From: an uncultured Flavobacteriaceae bacterium
GTDB lineage: Bacteria > Bacteroidota > Bacteroidia > Flavobacteriales > Flavobacteriaceae
DNA: 64,000 bases
NCBI GenBank assembly: GCA_947500525.1
Contig: CANMSH010000003.1
Coordinates: 310,001-374,000 of the forward strand
Direction of reading: 5' to 3'
Shown here: in pieces, positions 10,179 to 18,707 of the stretch
Numbering within the stretch: position 1 is the first letter of the stretch
How the letters are laid out: each line of letters starts with the position of its first letter
Notes under the pieces: generated by a model
What the model was told of the DNA's origin: nothing
Seen by the model: only the letters and a program-made list of their open reading frames with translations
Databases searched by the model: none
Position numbers and translations under genes: made by a program

Positions 10179-13169
10179 TTAAAAGTTAATATTTAAACCT
10201 AATGTAATTGTTGTAGCCGCAAAATAGTTATTACGTCTATCGATACCAGGCGCTAGTACATTTGCAGAGAAACCTTGGTTACTACCATTTCCTGATGGTC
10301 CAAAATCTTGCAATGCTGGCTCAGGATCAGCTCCAGTATAATCTGTAATTGTAAATAAATTTTGACCTGTTAATGATACTCTAATATTTTTGATATAATC
10401 ATTACTAACATCAAAATTATAACCAATCGATAAATTGTCTAATCTTAAGAAATCAGCTTTCTCTACATAGTATGAACTAAATTGTGCACTTGTAATGTCA
10501 TTTCTTGCTAAACTTGTATTGATAAAGTTATAAGATGATTGAGAACCAATTCTAGGCTCGTAAAAAGCACGGAATGTGTTCACCAAACTATGCCCGAAAG
10601 CACCTCTAAATAACACATTCGCATCCCAGTTACCATAGGTTAATGAATGTGTCCAGCTCAATTCAAAATCAGGAATACCTTTACCTAATACTTCAAAATC
10701 TGCATCTTCAGCTAAAGCACTACCTTGATCTGTTACTAAGTTACCATCACCATTTACATCTACTAAGATTGGTGCTCCATTTGCATCAACATCACCTGAA
10801 AATACAGGACCCCAAATTTGACCAATTTCTTCACCTTCTCTTACCAAAATTAAATTTGTACTATTCTGACCAGGAGAACCTAAGTTCGCAGTAGTTCTAT
10901 CTCCACCTGTATTTTTCTCTAAAATTGTTTTGTAAGTAGAGAAAATAATACCTGAATTATAATTAACCTTGTCATTCTTTACAATATCGTAATTTAAGCT
11001 CAATTCGATACCTTTTGTATTCAATTCACCTCCATTTTGGAACTGACTTGTGAAACCATCATTTGCCGCAGCATCAATATTTACAGAAGTAATGAAATCA
11101 ACAATATCTCTGTTGTATAAATCTAATGTTGCAGATAAACGGTCTGTTTCAAGTTCAAATCCTAAGTTTAACTCTCGTTTCTCTTCCCATTTTAATCCTG
11201 GGTTTGCTTTTCTACTTCCTAAACCAGTACTTGATGAACCAAATCCATTCGCTCCATTACTAATACCAAACGTTGTTTGCGACAAACCTACGCCTGGAGG
11301 AATCGCTCCAGTTACACCATAACCTAATCTTGCCTTTAACAAGTTTACATTATTCAAGTCTAAAAATTTATTTAAATCTGCACCAATTGCGGCCGCAGGG
11401 AAAATACCCCATTGCTCATCCTCACCAAATCTACTTGACCCTTCTCTTCTAATCGATGCGTTTACATAGATCGCATCATTAATTGTTGCATTTGCTCTTG
11501 CAAAGAATGCGATAATTCTATCATCATCATTACGTCCACTATTCGCTACTACACGACCAGCTTCGAGTAAATCTTGAGACACCTCTATATTATCACTGAA
11601 GTTAAAATCAACTCCTGGAGGAAAATCTCCTAATTGTAAGAAGTACTCATTATAATCTGTTTCTTGCCATGAGTATCCACCCGTTACTTTTAAATTGAAA
11701 TTATCACTAACGGCCTTATTATATGTTGCAAATAACTCGAAAGTTTTATTTGTAATTTCATTAGTGAAGAAATCAGCTCTACCTTTTCTAAACGGACTTA
11801 CTGCATTTCCTCTAAAGAAAGATGTTACAGGATAATACTGTCTATTCGTATTCTTTTCATTTTGCTCACCAAAGCTTAAGTTAGCAGATAAGGCATCAGT
11901 AAATGCATATCTAAAATCTAAACTATAATTCAAGATGTTTCTTGATCCAAAGTTTTTATTTTGTTCTGCTATTGATACAGGGTTGAAACTATCAAATAAA
12001 CCGAGCGTTTCGAAGAATCCACCAAATTGATCAGAATTGAAGGCAAACGGAGCATCAGCACCTAAAATAGGAGCCGTTGGGTTATACAATACTGCATAAC
12101 GTAACGCTTCATTAAAACCGAATTGACTATCTCTTTGCGTTAATGAACTGTTGAAATTAATTTTCAATTTATCATTCAATAATTTACCTGAAAGTTTTGT
12201 TCTTACATTGTACTGATCGAAACCAGAATTTATCAAAATACCTTCTGTATCTCTATAATTTACAGAAACACGATAGTTTGCTGATTCTGTCCCTCCAACG
12301 GCTGCAACATTATGAATTTTAGAAACTGCAGTACGGGTAACTTCATCGATCCAATCTGTATCAGATCCTAAATCTGTTCCACCTGTAGCTAAAAATGTTG
12401 ATCTATCCATTACTTCTATTTGATTACCTACAGAAGCGGCAGAGAACTGTCCGTTATAACTTACATTAAATGGTTGACCGTTTTTACCTGACTTTGTTGT
12501 TACCAAGATCACACCACTCGATCCTCGAGTACCATAAATCGCGGCAGCTGAACCATCCTTTAATACCGTAATATTTTCGATATCGCTAGGATCAACATTA
12601 TTTAATGATTGTCCAAGAACTCCATCTATCACAACTAATGGTTCTGTATTACCACCCACGGTCGAGATACCTCTTAGACGAATTGTTGCATTCGAATTTG
12701 GGTTACCACCTTTATTATAGATGGTTAAACCAGCAACTTTACCTTGTAATAGTTGTGTGGCATCAGAAATAACACCTTTGTTAAAGTCTTCTTCACCAAC
12801 ACTTGTTACGGCTGTGGTTACTTCTTTTCTTGTTGTTGAACCATAACCAACAACTACAACTTCATCTAAAGCTTGAGCATCTTCCTCTAGCTTTACATCG
12901 ACTGTAGATTGTCCGTTTACTGGCACTTCTTTAGTGGTATAGCCAATAGAGCTAAACACCAAAACAGCATCTGAAGCTACATTATCGATAGAATATTTTC
13001 CATCAAAATCTGTACTGGCTCCATTGCTAGTACCTTTTACAATAACACTAACACCTGGTAATGGACCATCGTTACTTGTTACCGTACCAGTTACTGTTTG
13101 CGCAAGCATTACACCACTACATAGCATAATACCAAAAAACATTAATTGTTTAAGTAAATTGAATTTCAT
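10179..13169 (-). CDS. susC: SusC/RagA family TonB-linked outer-membrane receptor
   Basis: The protein has 996 residues. A signal peptide (to about Ala23) is followed by a CarboxypepD_reg-like domain (about residues 25-95), the TonB-box region LDEVVVVGYG at 101-110, a plug domain containing QLLQGKVAGL, and a C-terminal beta-barrel ending in an aromatic residue (GLNINF). There is no N-terminal anti-sigma-signalling (STN) domain, so control by a linked ECF sigma factor is unlikely. SusC imports oligosaccharides across the outer membrane together with SusD. The neighbouring GH32 and fructokinase genes point to fructan as substrate. The upstream region carries two LacI-type palindromes. Confidence 0.96.
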   Translation of the reverse strand: MKFNLLKQLMFFGIMLCSGVMLAQTVTGTVTSNDGPLPGVSVIVKGTSNGASTDFDGKYSIDNVASDAVLVFSSIGYTTKEVPVNGQSTVDVKLEEDAQALDEVVVVGYGSTTRKEVTTAVTSVGEEDFNKGVISDATQLLQGKVAGLTIYNKGGNPNSNATIRLRGISTVGGNTEPLVVIDGVLGQSLNNVDPSDIENITVLKDGSAAAIYGTRGSSGVILVTTKSGKNGQPFNVSYNGQFSAASVGNQIEVMDRSTFLATGGTDLGSDTDWIDEVTRTAVSKIHNVAAVGGTESANYRVSVNYRDTEGILINSGFDQYNVRTKLSGKLLNDKLKINFNSSLTQRDSQFGFNEALRYAVLYNPTAPILGADAPFAFNSDQFGGFFETLGLFDSFNPVSIAEQNKNFGSRNILNYSLDFRYAFTDALSANLSFGEQNEKNTNRQYYPVTSFFRGNAVSPFRKGRADFFTNEITNKTFELFATYNKAVSDNFNLKVTGGYSWQETDYNEYFLQLGDFPPGVDFNFSDNIEVSQDLLEAGRVVANSGRNDDDRIIAFFARANATINDAIYVNASIRREGSSRFGEDEQWGIFPAAAIGADLNKFLDLNNVNLLKARLGYGVTGAIPPGVGLSQTTFGISNGANGFGSSSTGLGSRKANPGLKWEEKRELNLGFELETDRLSATLDLYNRDIVDFITSVNIDAAANDGFTSQFQNGGELNTKGIELSLNYDIVKNDKVNYNSGIIFSTYKTILEKNTGGDRTTANLGSPGQNSTNLILVREGEEIGQIWGPVFSGDVDANGAPILVDVNGDGNLVTDQGSALAEDADFEVLGKGIPDFELSWTHSLTYGNWDANVLFRGAFGHSLVNTFRAFYEPRIGSQSSYNFINTSLARNDITSAQFSSYYVEKADFLRLDNLSIGYNFDVSNDYIKNIRVSLTGQNLFTITDYTGADPEPALQDFGPSGNGSNQGFSANVLAPGIDRRNNYFAATTITLGLNINF

Positions 13170-13240
13170 AATTATTTAAATTAGTTAAGTGTTTCTATTG
13201 TAGATTCTTGAATTAAGTCTTCATGTCAAAATAGCGATAT

Positions 13241-13248
13241 CAAATTTA
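13241..13248 (-). promoter_or_regulatory. Candidate -7 box for susC
   Basis: The minus strand reads TAAATTTG here, which fits the Bacteroidota -7 consensus TAnnTTTG. A TTA triplet 19 bases upstream could serve as a weak -33 element (consensus TTG). It lies 72 bases before the susC start, leaving a leader of about 60 bases. Confidence 0.5.
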
Positions 13249-13362
13249 TTCGTGAGAAAAATTATGTTAATCGTATTTTTTCATCTCAGAATTCAAAAAT
13301 TCACAATAATTCAAAGGTGAAGATATAATAATTTAACTTTTTATTTACATTCAACCTGCCTT

Positions 13363-13376
13363 CGAAAACGTTTTCG
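13363..13376. promoter_or_regulatory. LacI-type operator palindrome O1 upstream of susC
   Basis: CGAAAACGTTTTCG is a perfect 14-base palindrome with the central CG typical of LacI/GalR-family operators. It lies in the 261-base gap between the fructokinase stop and the susC start. No LacI-family gene is present in the window, so the regulator would be encoded elsewhere. Confidence 0.75.
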
Positions 13377-13393
13377 TGTTGATAACTTTCAAA

Positions 13394-13407
13394 CGAAAAC
13401 GGTTTCG
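13394..13407. promoter_or_regulatory. LacI-type operator palindrome O2 upstream of susC
   Basis: CGAAAACGGTTTCG differs from the O1 palindrome by one base and is centred 31 bp from it, close to three helical turns, so two dimers could bind on the same face. It ends 24 bases from the fructokinase stop codon. Confidence 0.72.
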
Positions 13408-13430
13408 GATAAGCGTAAAAAATAAATTGT

Positions 13431-14330
13431 TTAACCTTGATTTTTTCGTATTTCTACAATATCATTTGAGATGATAGACGGATTCGCCCCATGTTTGCTT
13501 GCGACTAGGGACCCTATAGCAGAAGCATAGTCTAAAGACTCTTGAGGACTTTCCTTGAACAGTAATTTAAATACAAGAGATGCAAGAAACGAATCTCCCG
13601 CTCCAACAGTATCAGCGACAGTTACTTGATAACCTTTGTTTCCAAAGAATTGATCATTATACAATAATAATGCTCCTTCTCCCCCCTTAGTAACGCAGAT
13701 CGTTTTTGTATTCGTTTCTTTTGCTAAAAAAAGCATGCGCTGCTCTAGCGATTTATCTACGCAGCCTAAAGCAGCCGTTATTTCATAAATTTCTTCATCA
13801 TTACACTTAATGAAATGTGCCTTACGCATTAATTCGATAAGTAATTCAATCGTGTAAAATGGCAATCTTAAGTTGACATCAAATACACGAAACTTTGCAT
13901 ACTCTAATAATTGAAATAAGGTATTTTTCGTTGTTTCATTTCGACATGCCAGACTTCCAAAAATAAATGCATCTGATTCTTGAACGTCTTTGATGTTCCT
14001 TTCGGTAAGCTCAATAAAATCCCACGCCACATGATTTTCGATCTCATATGTTGCCGACCCCTTGTTGTCTAAAATTACATTAACACAACCTGTTTTATAA
14101 TTTTTGTTTATCTGAACATTAGTGACATCTATATCCTGTTCTTTAAGATATGTTAATGCAGCCGAGCCATCAAGATCATCTCCTAAACTGCTAATGATTG
14201 TAGCGTCAACACCAAAAGAACATAAACGAGAGGCTACATTTAAAGGAGCTCCTCCGATCTTCTTTTCAGTAGGAAAAATATCCCATAACACTTCTCCAAA
14301 ACATACGACGTTTAACTTAGTCTTGTTCAT
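13431..14330 (-). CDS. PfkB-family carbohydrate kinase, probable fructokinase
   Basis: The product has 299 residues with the ATG at 14330; an in-frame TTG three bases upstream is less likely. The N-terminal FGEVLWDIFP and GGAPLNVA segments and the C-terminal DTVGAGDSFLASLV signature, with its catalytic Asp, are those of ribokinase/PfkB kinases and match the fructokinase subgroup. The enzyme would use ATP to make fructose 6-phosphate in the cytoplasm. The start overlaps the end of the MFS transporter gene by 14 bases, so the two are coupled. The neighbouring GH32 and MFS genes support fructose as substrate. Confidence 0.88.
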   Translation of the reverse strand: MNKTKLNVVCFGEVLWDIFPTEKKIGGAPLNVASRLCSFGVDATIISSLGDDLDGSAALTYLKEQDIDVTNVQINKNYKTGCVNVILDNKGSATYEIENHVAWDFIELTERNIKDVQESDAFIFGSLACRNETTKNTLFQLLEYAKFRVFDVNLRLPFYTIELLIELMRKAHFIKCNDEEIYEITAALGCVDKSLEQRMLFLAKETNTKTICVTKGGEGALLLYNDQFFGNKGYQVTVADTVGAGDSFLASLVFKLLFKESPQESLDYASAIGSLVASKHGANPSIISNDIVEIRKNQG

Positions 14331-15669
14331 CAATTAACTCTTTTTCTAATGCTTCTAATGAGATTCCTTTTGTTTCTGGCATTTTGAAAATCGCCCATAA
14401 TAATTGTAGTACCATCATTCCCGCAAAGAAATAATAAATGACTTCTAAATTATTTCTAAAAATCCCTTCAGTATCATCAATAAAGAATGGTGTCACTAAG
14501 GTAATAATGGCTGCAAAGACCCAATGTGTGCCTGTTCCCCAACTTTGACCATAAGAACGCACTCTATTAGGGAAGATCTCAGAAATAAACACCCATATAA
14601 CTGCTCCTTGGCCAATAGCATGAGAAGCGACAAATAAGCAAATGAAGATAATAAGGAGTGTTGGACTTAAATCCATTTGAAAACACAATCCAACCATAAT
14701 AAGACTAAAAATGTATCCAATAGACCCTATAATGATTAATTGTCTTCTTCCTAATCTATCAATTAAACGTACCCCAATAAGCGTAAAGATGAGATTTACA
14801 ATACCTATTGCGATCGAATTTAACAAAGAATCTGACCCTCCAAGACCTGCTTGTTCAAGTATCTGGGGCGCATAATACAAGACAAAATTTATTCCAGACA
14901 ATTGATTAAAAAAAGCGATTAAAAACCCTAACCAAAGAACACGATTGTATTTCTTTTGAAATAATTTATCATCGTTATTAGATTGACTTACATATTGTTT
15001 AATTTCAGCTAATTTTGTTCTGGCAACTTCTATATTCTTATAAATGATGGTTAGAATTGATAAGGCAGTTTCGTCATCACCTTTTTGTATTATGAGCCAT
15101 CGAGGGCTATTTGGTACTTTCATTACCATTACCGTGTAGGCCAAAGCGGGCAGTGCTTCTATTCCGAGCATCCAGCGCCAATCGTTTACTCCTCCAGCCC
15201 CTTTTAAAGCCCAATTACTAATAAAAGCTATCATAATTCCGAACACTAGACAAAATTGGTATAAGGCCACGAGTCGACCTCTTTTTTCTGGCGAAGTAAT
15301 TTCAGAAATGTAAATAGGGGCAGCTACTGAACTTACACCAACTCCTATCCCTCCAATGAATCTAAAAATAGAAAATGAGTATGGATCTTGAGCCAATGCA
15401 CAACCAACAGCTGAAGCAAAAAATAAAATTCCTATCCAAAACAAGGTCTTTTTCCGTCCCAAGCGCTTTGTGGGTATACCGCCAAATAAAGATCCTAAAA
15501 CTGTGCCCCATAATGCCATTGACATTATAAAGGTCCCATGAAATAATGGTGACGTTTGCCAAAGTTCTTGTAGCGGTTTATTTGCTCCAGAAATAACAAC
15601 AGTATCAAACCCAAATAAAAATCCTGCTAAGGCAACTGTTATAGCCCAAGTACTTACATTACCTTTCAT
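14317..15669 (-). CDS. Sugar-porter family MFS transporter (probable fructose importer)
   Basis: A 450-residue, roughly 12-helix inner-membrane protein. Sugar-porter signatures are visible: GRKKTLFWIG between helices 2 and 3, RFIGGIGVGVSS, PIYISEITSPEKRGRLV, the SPRWLI motif at the central loop, QLSGINFVLYYAPQI in helix 7 and the PETKG motif near the end. This family mostly imports monosaccharides by proton symport. It lies 20 bases after GH32 and overlaps the fructokinase gene, so it probably brings in fructose released in the periplasm or outside the cell. Confidence 0.9.
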   Translation of the reverse strand: MKGNVSTWAITVALAGFLFGFDTVVISGANKPLQELWQTSPLFHGTFIMSMALWGTVLGSLFGGIPTKRLGRKKTLFWIGILFFASAVGCALAQDPYSFSIFRFIGGIGVGVSSVAAPIYISEITSPEKRGRLVALYQFCLVFGIMIAFISNWALKGAGGVNDWRWMLGIEALPALAYTVMVMKVPNSPRWLIIQKGDDETALSILTIIYKNIEVARTKLAEIKQYVSQSNNDDKLFQKKYNRVLWLGFLIAFFNQLSGINFVLYYAPQILEQAGLGGSDSLLNSIAIGIVNLIFTLIGVRLIDRLGRRQLIIIGSIGYIFSLIMVGLCFQMDLSPTLLIIFICLFVASHAIGQGAVIWVFISEIFPNRVRSYGQSWGTGTHWVFAAIITLVTPFFIDDTEGIFRNNLEVIYYFFAGMMVLQLLWAIFKMPETKGISLEALEKELIDEQD

Positions 15670-15689
15670 AATTAAAATATATTAGTTCC

Positions 15690-17261
15690 TTACCAGATAG
15701 ATTTTACCGACTGTATTTTAACATCTTTAATGCGTTCAGTATGCTCTGGAGTTATTTGCAATGTAGTATAATTTTCTGTTGGAAATATTTGATCAGTAAA
15801 AACATAGCGTCCTTGATCAATAAATATTTCAATGGAAGAGTGGTCGGTAATAATCCTCAATTCTACCCAATCTTTTTGCGTCGAAAATGGCTGTTTATGT
15901 GTTGTTTCTCCAAAACTCTTTTCGAAATCAACCAATCCAGATTTTCTTCTATCTAAGACCAACTCCTTTTTGCTAGCGTCAATATAAAACTTTAAGGTCT
16001 CATTCTTTGTATTCTTCATTTTGAACTCAAAATTTTCTTTTAAAGAGACTTTAAAACTTATATCCGTTTCGTTCAAATCAGTGATATTTTGATTGGAAAT
16101 TCCAGCGTTCAAATCTTCTAAAGAAATAGTTGTCGCATTCAATTGATTATTAAAAGATGTAATGGGATAATTCTTTAAAAAATATACATCTTGCTCTTTA
16201 TGCAATGAGAGTTCACGAGGCAAGGTCATGGCACTACGCCATGTCTTGGTAGGCGTGTCTCTTGCGTAATTCCAGTTACTCATCCAACCAATGAAAACTC
16301 TTTCATCATTTGGAGTGTTGTTATACGTCACACCTGCATAATTATCAGTACCGTAGTCAATCCATTTTTCTTCTGTATGATCAGTCGTAAATGTTGTGCC
16401 ATCAAAATTTCCAATAAAGTATTGCGTACCCGAACCTCCATTAGGAGCTCCTGGATTTATACTTATGAGTAAGACCCATTTTTCTTCATCGGTACCCTCT
16501 ACTTGTAACTTAAATAAATCGGGGCATTCCCAAACTCCTCCGTGCGCACCCTTATCTTTACCAAAATCACTTAAGTGATTCCAAGACTTTAAGTCGTTAG
16601 AACGATATATTTTGGCATGATCTCCGGCTACTAAAATCATAATCCATTGCTCTGTTTCATCGTGCCAAAAAACCTTAGGATCTCTAAAGTCTTTGATTCC
16701 TTCATTACCAATTACAGGGTTACCTTCATATTTTGTCCAAGTATCACCATTATCCAAACTGTAGGCAATTCCTTGCGTTTGGAAATCCTTTCTACCGGCT
16801 TTTTCACCTTCCATTAAATGATATGTGAAAATTGCAACTAAGGGCGGATTTTCTTTTGTTCCAAAACCCGAGGTATTATGTTTATCTACAACGGCACTTC
16901 CCGAAAAGATTAAACCATGTTCATCCGGAAACAATGCTATTGGTTTGTGCTCCCAAGAAATCAAGTCCTTACTTGTAGCGTGACCCCAGTGCATCGGACC
17001 CCAAACAATATCCTCAGGATGATATTGGTAGAACAAATGATATACTCCTTTATAATATACCAAGCCATTTGGGTCATTCATCCATTTTGCAGGAGGTGAA
17101 AAATGAAATTGAGGTCTGTATTGTTCTTTGAAATTCGTCACCACTAATTCGGATTTTTGAGGATCAATATCCATTACTTTTTTTTGATCATTTTTACATG
17201 ATATTGAGATAAAACAAAACGTACATAAAAGAAAAATCTTCGCGTGTTTTTTACAAATCAT
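15690..17261 (-). CDS. Glycoside hydrolase family 32 lipoprotein (fructan hydrolase)
   Basis: This 523-residue enzyme has a lipobox Cys22 (ISISC). All three GH32 catalytic motifs are present: WMNDPNG with nucleophile Asp63, RDP at 193-195 with the transition-state Asp194, and ECPD with acid/base Glu245. A five-bladed propeller is followed by the usual C-terminal beta-sandwich. GH32 enzymes release fructose from levan, inulin or sucrose; which of these cannot be told from the sequence, though the complete exo-type length and the fructokinase next door favour fructan or sucrose. The gene is first in the GH32-MFS-kinase set and may be controlled by the palindrome at 17361. Confidence 0.94.
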   Translation of the reverse strand: MICKKHAKIFLLCTFCFISISCKNDQKKVMDIDPQKSELVVTNFKEQYRPQFHFSPPAKWMNDPNGLVYYKGVYHLFYQYHPEDIVWGPMHWGHATSKDLISWEHKPIALFPDEHGLIFSGSAVVDKHNTSGFGTKENPPLVAIFTYHLMEGEKAGRKDFQTQGIAYSLDNGDTWTKYEGNPVIGNEGIKDFRDPKVFWHDETEQWIMILVAGDHAKIYRSNDLKSWNHLSDFGKDKGAHGGVWECPDLFKLQVEGTDEEKWVLLISINPGAPNGGSGTQYFIGNFDGTTFTTDHTEEKWIDYGTDNYAGVTYNNTPNDERVFIGWMSNWNYARDTPTKTWRSAMTLPRELSLHKEQDVYFLKNYPITSFNNQLNATTISLEDLNAGISNQNITDLNETDISFKVSLKENFEFKMKNTKNETLKFYIDASKKELVLDRRKSGLVDFEKSFGETTHKQPFSTQKDWVELRIITDHSSIEIFIDQGRYVFTDQIFPTENYTTLQITPEHTERIKDVKIQSVKSIW

Positions 17262-17360
17262 GTCAATAAGTTTAGTGATAGCCAGTACAAATTAATTAAA
17301 AATTCACCATAATATGGAGGGATAAATTCATTTTATTTTAACAAAATAGTTAATAATTTA

Positions 17361-17374
17361 CGAAATCGTTTTAG
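17361..17374. promoter_or_regulatory. Weaker LacI-type operator between GH32 and the trehalase operon
   Basis: CGAAATCGTTTTAG matches 12 of 14 positions of the palindrome upstream of susC. It is in the 219-base divergent gap, 100 bases from the GH32 start and 107 bases from the MFS start, so it could serve either direction. The match is imperfect and could be chance in AT-rich DNA. Confidence 0.5.
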
Positions 17375-17480
17375 TTGATATTAATTTTATTATGCCATAA
17401 ATTCGCTTTCTAATTTTCTATACTTTAGCCATAGATGACTTTTAATTTACTCTTGTTTTAGAGTTCAAAAACCTGTTCAA

Positions 17481-18707
17481 ATGAAAAGCGTAGGTATCAA
17501 ACTATCACTGTATATTAATTATTTCGTTTTTGCTATTCTGTTAAATAGTGTAGGTATTGTTATTTTAAAATCTCAAAATAATTACGGTGTAGATGAAGTT
17601 CAAGCGAGTATTCTTGAAGCTTTCAAAGATTTACCTATAGCCATCGTTTCTTTTTTTATTGCTTCTTTTTTACCTCGACTTGGCTATAAGAAAGCCATGC
17701 TGATTGCGTTAGCCTTAGTTTCATTCGCTTGCGTAACCATGTATTTTGGCAATTCGTTCGACACCGCTAAATTACTCTTTGCAACAGTTGGGGTCTCGTT
17801 TGCATTAATTAAAGTTTCTGTTTATTCAATGATTGGAATGGTTACGGCTAATGAAAAAGAGCACAATAGTCTAATGAGTAGTATTGAGGGTGTTTTTATG
17901 ATAGGTATTGCTCTAGCTTATTTTTTATTTCCTGCTTTTAATAACGAAAATGACCCAGATTCTTGGTTAAACGTATATTGGTTACTGGCAGGTTTATCGC
18001 TATTGTCATTTCTATTTTTACTCTTTACAAAATTCGAAAATCAACCTGAAATTCCAGGAGCAAATCTTCTTGATGATTTCAAGCAAATGTTTGCCTTAAT
18101 GGCGAAGGTATTAACAATTGTTTTTGTTATAAGTGCTTTTTTGTTCGTCATGATCGAACAAGGTATTATGACCTGGCTACCATCATTTAATGACAAAGTG
18201 CTGCACTTACCTGAAAACATTAGCATTATGATGGCTAGTATTCTTGCAATTTGCCTCGCCATAGGAAGATTACTTGCCGGAGTTATTACTAAAAAAATTA
18301 ATTGGATTTGGGTGTTGGTATTCTGTACCGTTGGAGCAATGCTTCTAGTTGTATTTGTATTACCAAAGACGATTAACGCCACAGTAGGAGAAATTAATAG
18401 TTTAAGCGACATTCCCCTTATTGGTTTCGCCTTTCCAATTGTAGGATTATTTATTGCACCTATTTACCCGTTGTTAAACTCTGTTGTTTTGAGTGCTTTA
18501 CCTAAAAAATTACACAGCCCTATGACAGGATTGATAGTGGTTTTTTCAGCATTAGGAGGCACGTTGGGGTCGCGAGTGATAGGGTGGCTTTTTAAAAATC
18601 AAGGTCCAGAAAAGGCTTTCTATTATACACTAGTTCCTATGGGATTGTTATTAATATCTTATTTTATTCTTAAAAAATTGACAACGCAACATGCGATTAA
18701 AGCTTGA
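17481..18707 (+). CDS. MFS transporter linked to trehalase
   Basis: A 408-residue protein with about 12 hydrophobic helices and the MFS fold (GYKKAMLIALAL after helix 2, repeat structure in both halves). It is not of the sugar-porter subgroup seen at 14317; it is closer in character to FucP-like or unclassified MFS carriers. Its 3' end overlaps the trehalase start by 17 bases, so the two are very likely cotranslated. Uptake of trehalose or a related disaccharide is inferred from that linkage alone. Confidence 0.82.
   Translation: MKSVGIKLSLYINYFVFAILLNSVGIVILKSQNNYGVDEVQASILEAFKDLPIAIVSFFIASFLPRLGYKKAMLIALALVSFACVTMYFGNSFDTAKLLFATVGVSFALIKVSVYSMIGMVTANEKEHNSLMSSIEGVFMIGIALAYFLFPAFNNENDPDSWLNVYWLLAGLSLLSFLFLLFTKFENQPEIPGANLLDDFKQMFALMAKVLTIVFVISAFLFVMIEQGIMTWLPSFNDKVLHLPENISIMMASILAICLAIGRLLAGVITKKINWIWVLVFCTVGAMLLVVFVLPKTINATVGEINSLSDIPLIGFAFPIVGLFIAPIYPLLNSVVLSALPKKLHSPMTGLIVVFSALGGTLGSRVIGWLFKNQGPEKAFYYTLVPMGLLLISYFILKKLTTQHAIKA

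Noticed and set aside
10643..10894. Leu/His-rich plus-strand frame inside susC
   Set aside because: Low-complexity composition and antisense to a conserved barrel-encoding region.
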